Source: Bacteroidota bacterium (GTDB lineage Bacteria > Bacteroidota > Ignavibacteria > Ignavibacteriales > Melioribacteraceae). Taken from it: DNA of 64,000 bases. Under the pieces are notes generated by a model. It ran no database searches. It saw nothing but the letters and a program-made list of their open reading frames with translations, and was not told the origin of the DNA. The stretch's first letter is position 1. The number at the start of each line of letters is the position of its first letter. The DNA is taken from NCBI GenBank assembly GCA_023381535.1, contig JAMCSN010000240.1, forward strand, positions 1 to 64,000, written 5' to 3'. Positions 16,045 through 24,951 of the stretch are shown piece after piece. The position numbers were made by a program, and so were the translations under genes.

Positions 16045-17897
16045 ACTTGGAAGAAAAACAAATTAGTAATCCTTATTCTACTGGTCAAGGCGGTGCACAC
16101 TTTGAAAATCGTGTACAATCCGCCTTCACGATTTTATTATTGACTGGTGGCGTTGCACCATGTATGCCTCAGTGGCCTATAGTTGAAATCAAACTTCAAG
16201 GTAAGTATCAAGGATATAATGTTGATGATCTTATTGTTCATTGTCAAAAGCCAAATTCTGAAAGGAAGTCAAAACTATTAGGACAGATTAAACACAAAGT
16301 TAAATTTACTATTGGCGATCAAATATTAAGCGAAGTTATTACTGCTGCCTGGAACGATTTTACAAATCCAAAAATTTTTTCGGAAGCCTCACAAGATATT
16401 ATTGCACTCATTTGCGGCCCTTTGTCTGCCATTGATACCGATAGTGTAAGAACTTTATTAGAGCAAGCTAGATATTCGAAAAATGGTGATGACCTAATAA
16501 CAAGAATTGAACTTGGGAAATTTACAAGTAACGAACAACGAGAAAAATTCAACGTTTTTAAACACCATTTGACGAATGCAAATAATAATATTGAATTGAA
16601 TAATGAACAAATATGGAGATTTCTAAAATCCTTCTACTTGTTAATATACGATCTTGATATTAAAGGTGTTGCACTTTCTCTTCTTCATACCTTAATTGAG
16701 CAGTATTCACGAAATAATGTTAGTTCAGTGTGGGCGCAAATAAATGACCATGTTCAATGGGTAAATGAAAATGCTGGATCAATTACTCTTGATACAATAC
16801 CAGAAGAAATAAGAAAAGTATTTCAAAAGATTCGAGTGGAAGCAATTCCTGAAGAATTTGTTAAAGATACTACAAAATCAGAAATAACCGATTGGAATGA
16901 TTATGAGAATGCATCTGATTTAGTCGTTGCATGTTTAATAGGTTCGTGGAATGAAAATTCGCCCGCAGACAAATCGATTCTCAGCCAATTGGCTGGGCTG
17001 AAATATGAAAAATGGATTCCCAAATTACGCGATGTTTTGCAATATCCTGAGAGTCCGCTGGAATTAAAGAATGGAATCTGGTTTGTAAAGGACAGAATAA
17101 AGTTATGGCAATCTTTGAGTGCAAGAATTTTTGATGATCATTTGGACATTCTGAATAAATGCGCAACAATGGTTCTTACTGAACGAAATCCCAAATTTGA
17201 ATTACCCAAGAGGGACCAATTTGCGGCTCAGATGTACGGAAAAGTATTGAACTACTCCAATCACATACGAAAGGGATTATCAGAGGCTTTAGCACTTACA
17301 AGTAGCTATTCAGATCTTTTAAAAAATTGTTCTACAAATAAACCTGAAATGACAGCAATACTAGTATTAAGAGAAATATTTGATCAAGCTGATTGGGTAC
17401 TTTGGGCAAGTTTGAACGATCTATTACCCACTTTGGCAGAAGCAGCTCCTGATGAATTTTTAAAAATAGTTGAAGATAATTTCAAAAATGGTACGGGTGT
17501 ATTTGATAGTCTTTTTGCACAAGAAGGAAATGGCGTTACTGGCTGGAATTATATGACTGGCTTATTATGGGCACTAGAAGCCTTAGCTTGGAGTGAAACA
17601 TTCCTTGTTCGTGTTACTGTACTGCTAGGAGAATTAGCTAATATCGACCCTGGTGGTAATTGGATGAATCGCCCTTCAAATTCTTTAACAAATATATTTC
17701 TTCCTTGGTTACCACAGACTGCAGCAACAATTGATAAACGAAAGGTTGCTATAAAAACACTTGACAAAGAATTGCCAGAAATATCTTGGAAACTTTTACT
17801 TTCTCTTTTACCAAGAAAACATCAAATATCTTCTGGTTCATATAAACCAAAATTCCGAAATTATATTCCAAAGGATTTAAATGGAAAAGGTATCTAA
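16011..17897 (+). CDS. Mrr-like nuclease-domain protein with helical repeats, N-terminal half of a split protein
   Basis: This 628-aa product has an N-terminal segment (about 20-110) with NPYSTGQGGAHFENRVQSAF, then VDDLIV (D72/D73) and GQIKHKV (Q92-x-K94). This is the D...QxK pattern of Mrr-type PD-(D/E)xK nucleases. The rest is alpha-helical repeat sequence with no Walker A that I can see. It overlaps the CD-NTase by 34 bases; a TTG at 16029 is an alternative start. It ends PKDLNGKGI, and the next frame resumes with VSNKEYWEQ, which reads as a direct continuation. Deleting one A in GGAAAAGG (about 17882-17889) would fuse both into one protein of about 1200 aa. The role is probably anti-phage DNA cleavage (inference). 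Confidence 0.65.
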   Translation: MVTKIITGIEINLEEKQISNPYSTGQGGAHFENRVQSAFTILLLTGGVAPCMPQWPIVEIKLQGKYQGYNVDDLIVHCQKPNSERKSKLLGQIKHKVKFTIGDQILSEVITAAWNDFTNPKIFSEASQDIIALICGPLSAIDTDSVRTLLEQARYSKNGDDLITRIELGKFTSNEQREKFNVFKHHLTNANNNIELNNEQIWRFLKSFYLLIYDLDIKGVALSLLHTLIEQYSRNNVSSVWAQINDHVQWVNENAGSITLDTIPEEIRKVFQKIRVEAIPEEFVKDTTKSEITDWNDYENASDLVVACLIGSWNENSPADKSILSQLAGLKYEKWIPKLRDVLQYPESPLELKNGIWFVKDRIKLWQSLSARIFDDHLDILNKCATMVLTERNPKFELPKRDQFAAQMYGKVLNYSNHIRKGLSEALALTSSYSDLLKNCSTNKPEMTAILVLREIFDQADWVLWASLNDLLPTLAEAAPDEFLKIVEDNFKNGTGVFDSLFAQEGNGVTGWNYMTGLLWALEALAWSETFLVRVTVLLGELANIDPGGNWMNRPSNSLTNIFLPWLPQTAATIDKRKVAIKTLDKELPEISWKLLLSLLPRKHQISSGSYKPKFRNYIPKDLNGKGI

Positions 17898-19602
17898 TAA
17901 AGAATATTGGGAACAAACTAATTTCTATTCTGATTTAGTGGTTGAGAAAGCGAAAGATGATATAAATAAATTAAAAGAACTAATTAATAATCTGGATAAT
18001 TTACCTCAACCTAGTATTGAAAAATTACTCACTCTTCTTTCATCTGAAAAAATTATTTCACAATCTGATGAAATAAAAACAAATTTATGGAATGCCTTAG
18101 TCGATTTTACGTTAAAACATAAACGGTTTGCAGATGCAAAAAGGGCGTTGGATAAAGAAATAGTATATAAAATTGAATTGGTTGCGAGTAAACTCGAACC
18201 TAAAAATCCACTTTATCTTTATGCACGTCTTTTCAGTAGTCGTGATGTAGATTTATTTGAGGAAAGTGGTAATTGGGATGAACAACACAAGAAGCTTTCT
18301 AATCGTCGTCAACAAGCTTTAAAAGATATATTAAATAATGGTGGAATCGATGCGGTGCTCGATTTTTTAAATAATGTCGATTCTCAAACAAATGTAGGTT
18401 ATGCCTTAGGAGCAATTGCAGATGATGCAATTGATGAAAAAATATTACCAATCTGTATGAATGCCAATAATAAAAAACTCTTTCAATTTATTCATGCTTA
18501 TGTTTGGATAAAATATTATGACAATGGCTGGGTATGGGTAGATAGAATGCTAAGTAAATCCTGGACTAAAATTCAAAAGGCTGATTTCTTAACATTTCTA
18601 CCTTTTATTTTAGATACATGGAAAAGAGTTACCGAAATACTTGCTGATTCTGAATTTTTATATTGGGAGAAAACCTATATAAATCCATATCAATCCGATG
18701 GTGATCTTACTCTGGCTATCGATAAATTAATTGAATTTGGTAGACCACATGCTGCTTTGGATTGTATTAATAAAATTCTATATGATAAAAAACCACTAGA
18801 TGTTCAGAGAGCAGTAAGAGCACTTTTAGCTGGCATCACTTCAAAAGAATCATCAAATATGATGGATGTTCATAATATAACTGAAATAATTAAGGCTTTG
18901 CAAGAAGATGATTCGATTTCGGAAGATGATTTGTTTAGAATAGAATGGGGATATTTACAGTTGTTGGATGGATATAATAGTGTTAGCCCAAAATATTTGG
19001 GAAGTCGATTAGCGAATGATTCAAGTTTTTTTTGTGAGTTGATTCGAAAAATTTATCGTTCTAAAAAAGCTTCAGCAGTTGCATCTGAACCTACAGAAAC
19101 AGATAAAGCAATTGCTACTAGAGCATGGGAACTACTTTATCATTGGCAAACACCACCTGGTACACGAAAGGATAACCAATTTGATGGGAGACAATTTACA
19201 ATATGGCTAAATGAAGTTAAGTGCGCATGTGATGAAAGTGGTCATCTTGAAGTAGCTCTCTCGCATATCGGTAAAGTTTTGTTCTATGTCCCGGATGATT
19301 CCAGTGGATTTTGGATTCAAAAAATTGTCGCTGAGGAACTTAATAAAAAAGAAGTCGAAGAAATGAGAAATGGATTTTCTACAGAGGTCTATAATTCGCG
19401 TGGTACATATTGGGTTGATCCAACTGGAAAACCGGAAATTGAACTAGCAAAGGCTTATCGTAAAAAAGCCGATGAAACAGAAAATGCTGGTTTTCAAAGA
19501 TTAGCACTAACATTAAGAAAGGTTGCAGAATCATATGAAAACGATGCAAAAAGAATTATTGAAGAACATAAAAGGGAAATTGAAGAAGATAAAATCACAT
19601 AA
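17881..19602 (+). CDS. Helical-repeat protein, C-terminal half of the split Mrr-like protein
   Basis: The 573-aa protein is composed of alpha-helical repeats (TPR/HEAT-like appearance), ending in a charged helix. ATG 17881 overlaps the upstream frame by 17 bases and has no independent ribosome site. The first residues (KVSNKEYWEQTNFYSDL) continue naturally from the upstream protein. Either the two are translationally coupled subunits, or a single-base change in an A run has split one gene. The C-terminal segment may be the sensor or oligomerisation part of the nuclease protein, which is inference. The gene is much more AT-rich than hsd genes on either side, suggesting separate acquisition. 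Confidence 0.6.
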   Translation: MEKVSNKEYWEQTNFYSDLVVEKAKDDINKLKELINNLDNLPQPSIEKLLTLLSSEKIISQSDEIKTNLWNALVDFTLKHKRFADAKRALDKEIVYKIELVASKLEPKNPLYLYARLFSSRDVDLFEESGNWDEQHKKLSNRRQQALKDILNNGGIDAVLDFLNNVDSQTNVGYALGAIADDAIDEKILPICMNANNKKLFQFIHAYVWIKYYDNGWVWVDRMLSKSWTKIQKADFLTFLPFILDTWKRVTEILADSEFLYWEKTYINPYQSDGDLTLAIDKLIEFGRPHAALDCINKILYDKKPLDVQRAVRALLAGITSKESSNMMDVHNITEIIKALQEDDSISEDDLFRIEWGYLQLLDGYNSVSPKYLGSRLANDSSFFCELIRKIYRSKKASAVASEPTETDKAIATRAWELLYHWQTPPGTRKDNQFDGRQFTIWLNEVKCACDESGHLEVALSHIGKVLFYVPDDSSGFWIQKIVAEELNKKEVEEMRNGFSTEVYNSRGTYWVDPTGKPEIELAKAYRKKADETENAGFQRLALTLRKVAESYENDAKRIIEEHKREIEEDKIT

Positions 19603-19620
19603 ATTTTCACCAACTAAATT

Positions 19621-19779
19621 ATGAAACCCATTGCTGAAGATCATATTGAATCTTTGGCAATCGAGCAGCTCCAATCCCTTGGTTGGGATTATGTTCACGG
19701 TTTAGCCATCGCTCCCGGTGCCAGATTATCTTTGTCCCATGTAAAGAGCGAGAGTATTCCAATTAACATTTGCTGTTAA
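19621..19779 (+). pseudogene. Remnant 5' end of a second hsdR
   Basis: The frame from ATG 19621 reads MKPIAEDHIESLAIEQLQSL and GWDYVHGLAIAPGA. The full hsdR at 21233 reads MPKITESNIESFAIEQLQSL and GWEYIHGLAIAPGA. Similarity stops after APGA, and 17 unrelated residues (from RLSLSHVK) lead to a stop at 19777. The differences from hsdR are too many for a fresh duplication. The fragment is better explained as the start of another hsdR allele replaced by recombination, with the HigBA pair now lying between. Confidence 0.85.
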
Positions 19780-19799
19780 TTAAAAAATAAGTATATTTG
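19769..19799 (+). promoter_or_regulatory. Bacteroidota-type promoter for higBA
   Basis: TTTG at 19769 and TATATTTG at 19792 are 19 bases apart and match the -33/-7 consensus (TTTG...TAnnTTTG). The -7 element ends only two bases before the toxin ATG, so transcription would start at or just inside the codon, implying a leaderless message or a downstream start. Confidence 0.45.
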
Positions 19800-19801
19800 T
19801 T

Positions 19802-20143
19802 ATGGAAATAACGTTCAACGACAAAAAACTTTCAAAGATTGTAAACGATGATCGAAAGCTTGAGCAGAAGATGGGAAAAGTGAGAGCTGAAAAAATTAGA
19901 CTTCGTTTGAATCAATTACATGATGCCAACACTCTCGAAGATGTTCGCTATCTTGCCGGTAATTATCATGAACTTACTGATAACAGAAAAGGTCAATGGG
20001 CTTGCGATCTCGATCAGCCCTACCGTTTAATATTTACTCCGCATGAAAATCCTATTCCCGTGAATCCGCATGGTCAATATATTTGGATCGAAATCAAAGG
20101 CGTTGAGGTTATTGAAATAATAAATTATCACAAAGAGAAGTAA
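19802..20143 (+). CDS. higB: HigB-like RelE-superfamily toxin
   Basis: The 113-aa protein opens with MEITFNDKKLSKIVND and contains LRLNQLHDANTLEDV, GNYHELTDNRKGQWACDL and RLIFTP, as in the HigB/plasmid-maintenance killer family of ribosome-dependent mRNA interferases. It is a little longer than typical. It is followed after two bases by the HTH antitoxin, the normal HigBA order. The pair lies between an hsdR remnant and the intact hsdR and overlaps hsdR at its end, so loss of the restriction cassette would also remove the antitoxin. That stabilising role is inference. Confidence 0.83.
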   Translation: MEITFNDKKLSKIVNDDRKLEQKMGKVRAEKIRLRLNQLHDANTLEDVRYLAGNYHELTDNRKGQWACDLDQPYRLIFTPHENPIPVNPHGQYIWIEIKGVEVIEIINYHKEK

Positions 20144-20145
20144 CC

Positions 20146-21240
20146 ATGACAAAGAAAAATGAATATTTTCCACAGTCCGTTCCGCATCCTGGAACTGATC
20201 TTTCGGAAAAATTAAATGAACTTGGAATGGGACCAAAAGAATTTGCAATTAGAGCTGATAAGCCTGAAAAAACCATCACAGCAATTCTTAATGGAGAAAG
20301 TTCTATAACTCCTGATATGGCAGTTCAGTTCGAAAACGTTCTAAAAATCCCAGCTCATTTTTGGCTTAACAGACAGCGCAGTTATGATGAATATTTAGCT
20401 AGAGTAAAAAGAGAAAAAGTTGTTGAAGAAGCAATCCCATGGTCAAGAAATTTCCCGATTAGTGATATGGTTAAAAAAGGATGGCTACCGCATGTAAAAT
20501 CTCCGAATGAAAAAGCTGCCTCATTACTTTCTTTCTTCTCATTTTCAACCCATAAAGCATGGGAAGATTACTATTTCAATCGCGAACTTAAAGTTGCATT
20601 TCGAATTTCTCTTGCCCATAATAAAGATTCTTATTCGATATCGGCTTGGTTAAGAAATGGTGAAATCCAAGCTGCTCAAATAAATTCAAAGGACTATTCG
20701 GAAAAAGATTTCAGAAATTCTCTGCTGGCTCTAAAAAAAATAATGACTGAACATCCTGTAAATTTCTTTCAGAAGCTTAAAGAAGTCTGTCGCAGTGCCG
20801 GTGTTAAAGTTGTTTATACTCCTTGCCTTCCTGGTAGTCCTATCAGCGGCGCTACTCGATGGATTAATGATAATCCTTTAATCCAACTTTCGGGTAGGTT
20901 CAAACGTAATGATAGTTTTTGGTTTACATTCTTCCATGAAGCCGGGCATATCTTATTGCATGGCAAAAAAGATATTTTCTTAGAAGATGTAAAGTACAAA
21001 GATTATGATGACGGAAAAGAAAAAGAAGCAAACGATTTTGCGGTTAAATGGACATTAACAATTGAACAAGAAGAGGAGATTTTAAATACTCGACCACTAA
21101 CAGAGTCTGATGTAATTGCATTTGCTAAGAAATTTGGTACTCACCCAGCAATTATTATAGGGAGATTTCAACATAGGAAAAAGATACATCCTTCCGTAGG
21201 AAGAGATTTAATCCAAAAGATAAATTTAGATAATGCCTAA
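20146..21240 (+). CDS. higA: HigA-type antitoxin with ImmA/IrrE metallopeptidase domain
   Basis: The 364-aa protein has an XRE-family HTH of HigA type (about 12-85; MGPKEFAIRADKPEKTI, ITPDMAVQFE) and a C-terminal ImmA/IrrE-type domain. The zinc motif H264-E-A-G-H268 occurs in WFTFFHEAGHILLHG. HigA alone is about 100 aa, so the peptidase is an added module. It may let the antitoxin be cleaved or act as a sensor. It ends inside the hsdR start (overlap of eight bases), so hsdR is coupled to it. Confidence 0.85.
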   Translation: MTKKNEYFPQSVPHPGTDLSEKLNELGMGPKEFAIRADKPEKTITAILNGESSITPDMAVQFENVLKIPAHFWLNRQRSYDEYLARVKREKVVEEAIPWSRNFPISDMVKKGWLPHVKSPNEKAASLLSFFSFSTHKAWEDYYFNRELKVAFRISLAHNKDSYSISAWLRNGEIQAAQINSKDYSEKDFRNSLLALKKIMTEHPVNFFQKLKEVCRSAGVKVVYTPCLPGSPISGATRWINDNPLIQLSGRFKRNDSFWFTFFHEAGHILLHGKKDIFLEDVKYKDYDDGKEKEANDFAVKWTLTIEQEEEILNTRPLTESDVIAFAKKFGTHPAIIIGRFQHRKKIHPSVGRDLIQKINLDNA

Positions 21241-24200
21241 GATCACCGAGAGCAATATTGAATCTTTTGCGATCGAGCAGCTCCAATCTCTTGGTTGGGA
21301 ATATATTCACGGTTTAGCAATCGCTCCTGGTGCAGAGCAATCAGAACGGGAAAACTTCGAACAAATTATTTTAATTGATCGTTTAAGAAAATCGCTTTCA
21401 ATTATTAATCCTCAGATTCCTAAAGAAGCGCAAGAACAAGCAATTCAAAAAGTATTGCGTATTTATTCTCCTGAACTTCTTCACAACAACGAAGAATTTC
21501 ATAAGCTGTTAGTCGAGAAAGTAAAAATACCTTACCAGCAAGATGGATATGAACGCAGCTATGAAGTAGCACTTATTGATTTCGACAATCTTGAGAACAA
21601 TCAGTTCCTTGTAGTAAATCAATTCACCGTTGTAGAAAAAAATCAAAATAAAAGACCTGACATAATTCTCTTTGTAAATGGTTTGCCGCTTGTAGTTATA
21701 GAACTAAAAAATGTAGCCGATGAAAATGCAACTATAGATTCCGCATTTAATCAGATTCAAACATATAAAGTATTCATTCCTTCACTTTTCATTTATAACG
21801 CATTTTGTGTTATCTCAGACGGATTAGAATGTAAAGCCGGAAGCATCTCCGCTGGTTTTAATCGCTTCATGGCTTGGAAAACTTCAGACGGCCAAAAAGA
21901 AGCTTCAAGATTTGCACCTCAACTGGAAGTTCTGATTAAAGGAATGCTTAATCCTAAAACTCTTTTGGATATTGTTCGCAATTTCATTGTCTTCCAAAAA
22001 ATTAAGAAAGTTGAGCCGGTGGCGAAATCCCGGATCGAAGAATTCGGGAAAGATTCAAAAACCGGTATTACTCAAATACACACTGAAAAAATTCTATCGG
22101 CATATCATCAATACTATGCAGTTAAAAAAGCTGTTCAATCAACACTTCGTGCAACCGGTGTTCATTCCCTCTCCTTTGGAGAGGGCAAGGGAGAGGCTGG
22201 TAAAGGTGGTGTTGTTTGGCACACACAAGGTTCCGGTAAAAGTTTAAGTATGGTTTTTTATTCTGGTCTGCTAATAACCACTCCGGAATTGGAAAATCCA
22301 ACAATCGTGGTAATAACGGATCGAAACGATCTCGACAATCAGCTATTCGATACTTTTGCATCCTCGCGACAGTTGCTCCGTCAAGATCCAATTCAAGCGG
22401 AAAGCAGAACTCATTTAAAAGAATTGCTGAAGGTTGCAAGCGGTGGAATTGTATTCACTACCATTCAAAAATTCTTGCCTGAAGACGGTAAGCCTGAATA
22501 TGATCTTTTATCAGAAAGAAGAAATATAATTGTAATTGCAGATGAAGCTCACAGAACTCAATACGGTTTTGAAGCTTCACTAAAAGATTTAGTTGATAAA
22601 GAAACTAAAGAGGTAATCGGAAAACGTATTGCCTATGGTTTGGCAAAATATCTTCGTGATGCTTTACCGAATGCAACGTATATCGGTTTCACCGGAACGC
22701 CAATTGAAAGCAGTGATGTAAACACTCAGCAAGTCTTTGGTCAATATGTTGATATATACGATATAGCAAAATCTGTTGAAGACGGTGCTACTGTAAAAAT
22801 ATATTATGAAAGCAGATTAGCAAAAGTAAATCTTGATGAAGAAGGTCGTAGATTAATTGAAGAATTTGACAATGAGCTTGAACAAGAAGAATTAACCGAA
22901 ACTCAAAAAGCAAAAGCTAAATGGGCTAAGCTCGAAGCCATTGTTGGTAACAAACAAAGAATAAAAAATCTTGCTAAAGATATTGTTACTCATTTTGAAC
23001 AGCGGCAAAGTGTTTTAGATGGTAAAGGAATGATTGTAGCAATGAGCCGTAGAATTGCTATTGATTTATATAATGAAATAATTGAATTAAGACCGGAATG
23101 GCATAATGACGACCTTGCTAAAGGTGAAATAAAAGTTGTAATGACAGCCGCAAGTTCAGATGGTCCAGTCTTGGCAAAACATCACACAACAAAAGAGCAA
23201 CGCAGAAATCTTGCCGATAGAATGAAAGATCCCGCCGATCCTCTCAAACTCGCAATTGTTCGCGATATGTGGCTCACCGGTTTTGATGTTCCCTGTTTGC
23301 ACACTCTTTATATCGATAAGCCAATGCGCGGTCATACTCTAATGCAAGCTATCGCTAGAGTCAATAGAGTATTCAAAGACAAAAAAGGCGGACTCATAGT
23401 TGATTACCTTGGAATCGCAAGTGATCTAAAGAAAGCTCTCTCATTTTATTCTGATTCCGGCGGTAAAGGCGATCCTACAGAAACAATCGATAAAGCTGTT
23501 GAATTGATGCTCGAAAAATTGGAAGTTGTTCAGCAGATGTTTAACGAAGAAAGTAAAACTCAAAATGCAATCAGCGTGGAAGAACCTACAGCTTATTACA
23601 AAGGAAGTTATAAATTTAATTATCCCCGTTTCTTTACTGCAGAACCAAAAGAAAAACTCTCAATACTTCTGCAAGCTGAAGAACATATTCTTGGTCTGCA
23701 AGATGGAAAGAACAGATTCATTCGAGAAGTAACTTATTTGAACCAAGCGTTTGTTTTGGCCATGCCACATCAAGAAGCGGTTGCAATCAAAGAAGAAGTT
23801 GCATTCTTTCAAGCTGTTAAAGCACGCTTAGTCAAATTCATTCCTGAAAGTTCCTCTCCCTTTGGGAGAGGCGGAGGTGAGGGCCTTGAATCTGCTATCA
23901 AACAAATAATTGATGAAGCAATTAGTTCCGATAAAGTGATAGACATTTTCGAAGCTGCTGGATTAGAAAAACCGGAAATCTCAAAACTCGAAATCCTTTC
24001 CGATGAATTCCTTCTCGAAGTTCAAGGAATGAAACATAAAAACCTTGCAATAGAATTATTGAAAAAATTATTGAACGATGAAATAAAGATTAGAGCAAAA
24101 TCAAATATTGTAGTAAGCAGAAAATTACTTGAGATGTTGGAAAGCTCTATTAAGAAATATCAAAATAATTTGCTCACAACTACAGAAATCATTCAAGAAC

Positions 24201-24544
24201 TAATCAACATTGCAAAGCAAATAAAGGAATCGGATAAGGAAGCAGAAAAACTTGGATTAACAAAAGAAGAAGTTGCCTTTTATGATGCTTTGGAAACCAA
24301 CGACAGCGCAGTAAAAGTTCTTGGTGATGATACTCTAAAAGTAATTGCAAAAGAAATTGCTGATAAAGTTCGAAAGAATGCTACAATCGATTGGACAATT
24401 CGCGAAAGCGCAAGAGCTAAATTAATGGTGCTTGTAAAAAGAACTCTTTCAAAATACGGCTATCCACCGGATAAGCAGCAGAAGGCAATTGATACAGTTC
24501 TCAAACAAGCAGAACTTTTTGCGGATTACATAACGACTAATTGA
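21233..24544 (+). CDS. hsdR: Type I restriction enzyme endonuclease/translocase subunit
   Basis: The 1103-aa protein has an HSDR_N nuclease domain with D143 in RPDIILF and E157-x-K159 in VIELK, a PD-(D/E)xK site. An SF2 motor follows with Walker A GSGKS at 333-337, DEAH at 437-440 and FTGTP in motif III, then a helical C-terminus that contacts HsdM. It cleaves unmodified DNA after ATP-driven translocation. All key residues are intact. Two family A repeats add in-frame peptides: SLSFGEGKGEAGKGG (about 312-326), just before Walker A, and SSPFGRGGGEGL (about 874-885). The ATG overlaps the end of the HigA-type gene. Confidence 0.95.
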   Translation: MPKITESNIESFAIEQLQSLGWEYIHGLAIAPGAEQSERENFEQIILIDRLRKSLSIINPQIPKEAQEQAIQKVLRIYSPELLHNNEEFHKLLVEKVKIPYQQDGYERSYEVALIDFDNLENNQFLVVNQFTVVEKNQNKRPDIILFVNGLPLVVIELKNVADENATIDSAFNQIQTYKVFIPSLFIYNAFCVISDGLECKAGSISAGFNRFMAWKTSDGQKEASRFAPQLEVLIKGMLNPKTLLDIVRNFIVFQKIKKVEPVAKSRIEEFGKDSKTGITQIHTEKILSAYHQYYAVKKAVQSTLRATGVHSLSFGEGKGEAGKGGVVWHTQGSGKSLSMVFYSGLLITTPELENPTIVVITDRNDLDNQLFDTFASSRQLLRQDPIQAESRTHLKELLKVASGGIVFTTIQKFLPEDGKPEYDLLSERRNIIVIADEAHRTQYGFEASLKDLVDKETKEVIGKRIAYGLAKYLRDALPNATYIGFTGTPIESSDVNTQQVFGQYVDIYDIAKSVEDGATVKIYYESRLAKVNLDEEGRRLIEEFDNELEQEELTETQKAKAKWAKLEAIVGNKQRIKNLAKDIVTHFEQRQSVLDGKGMIVAMSRRIAIDLYNEIIELRPEWHNDDLAKGEIKVVMTAASSDGPVLAKHHTTKEQRRNLADRMKDPADPLKLAIVRDMWLTGFDVPCLHTLYIDKPMRGHTLMQAIARVNRVFKDKKGGLIVDYLGIASDLKKALSFYSDSGGKGDPTETIDKAVELMLEKLEVVQQMFNEESKTQNAISVEEPTAYYKGSYKFNYPRFFTAEPKEKLSILLQAEEHILGLQDGKNRFIREVTYLNQAFVLAMPHQEAVAIKEEVAFFQAVKARLVKFIPESSSPFGRGGGEGLESAIKQIIDEAISSDKVIDIFEAAGLEKPEISKLEILSDEFLLEVQGMKHKNLAIELLKKLLNDEIKIRAKSNIVVSRKLLEMLESSIKKYQNNLLTTTEIIQELINIAKQIKESDKEAEKLGLTKEEVAFYDALETNDSAVKVLGDDTLKVIAKEIADKVRKNATIDWTIRESARAKLMVLVKRTLSKYGYPPDKQQKAIDTVLKQAELFADYITTN
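22168..22200. repeat. Repeat family A, copy 4 (inside hsdR)
   Basis: CCCTCTCCTTTGGAGAGGGC followed by AAGGGAGAGGCTGG. It encodes a Gly-rich loop seven residues before the Walker A-containing strand of HsdR. Confidence 0.85.
23853..23885. repeat. Repeat family A, copy 5 (inside hsdR)
   Basis: CCTCTCCCTTTGGGAGAGGC followed by GGAGGTGAGGGCC. It is in frame and encodes SPFGRGGGEG between helical segments of the HsdR C-terminus. Confidence 0.85.
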
Positions 24545-24563
24545 AAATTAATCTATACCAATA

Positions 24564-24738
24564 TTTGTTTTCGTTAATGATCCCGAAGTTCAAGAAAAAG
24601 CCGGTGCAGCTTTAGAATATTGTAAAATACGCATCAGAATATAATTCTCAATATGGCGGCAAACCCTGGAAATATGTTCTTATCCCCCATAGTTCTGTAA
24701 TGTTGAATATGAGTTTCAAGTTACTATCGTATAGATAA
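24564..24738 (+). pseudogene. C-terminal fragment of a DEAD/DEAH helicase-type restriction protein
   Basis: Reading from 24564 gives FVFVNDPEVQEKAGAALEYC. After dropping one A from the AAAA run at about 24624 it continues YASEYNSQYGGKPWKYVLIP and HSSVMLNMSF to a stop at 24736. The GGKPWKYVLIPH block is typical of the C-terminus of type III/DEAD-box restriction helicases. The rest of the gene is absent, so this is a leftover of another restriction system. The following bases to 24951 are AT-rich and hold nothing I can identify. Confidence 0.6.
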
Positions 24739-24951
24739 AAATGGAATCTTTCATTAAGTTCAAATGTAATTTGCAGTCAAATGAGAGGTCTGTTGAAAGC
24801 TGCTCAAAAGGGCATTATATAAATTAGAGATTACTAAATAGTATACAAATAAAATATCTTTTGGTCTTTATCTACAATTATTATTATGTAGTGAAATACC
24901 TTAAGAGTAATTTCAAGTTTCGTATTTACTCATTTTCTTGGATTACATATT

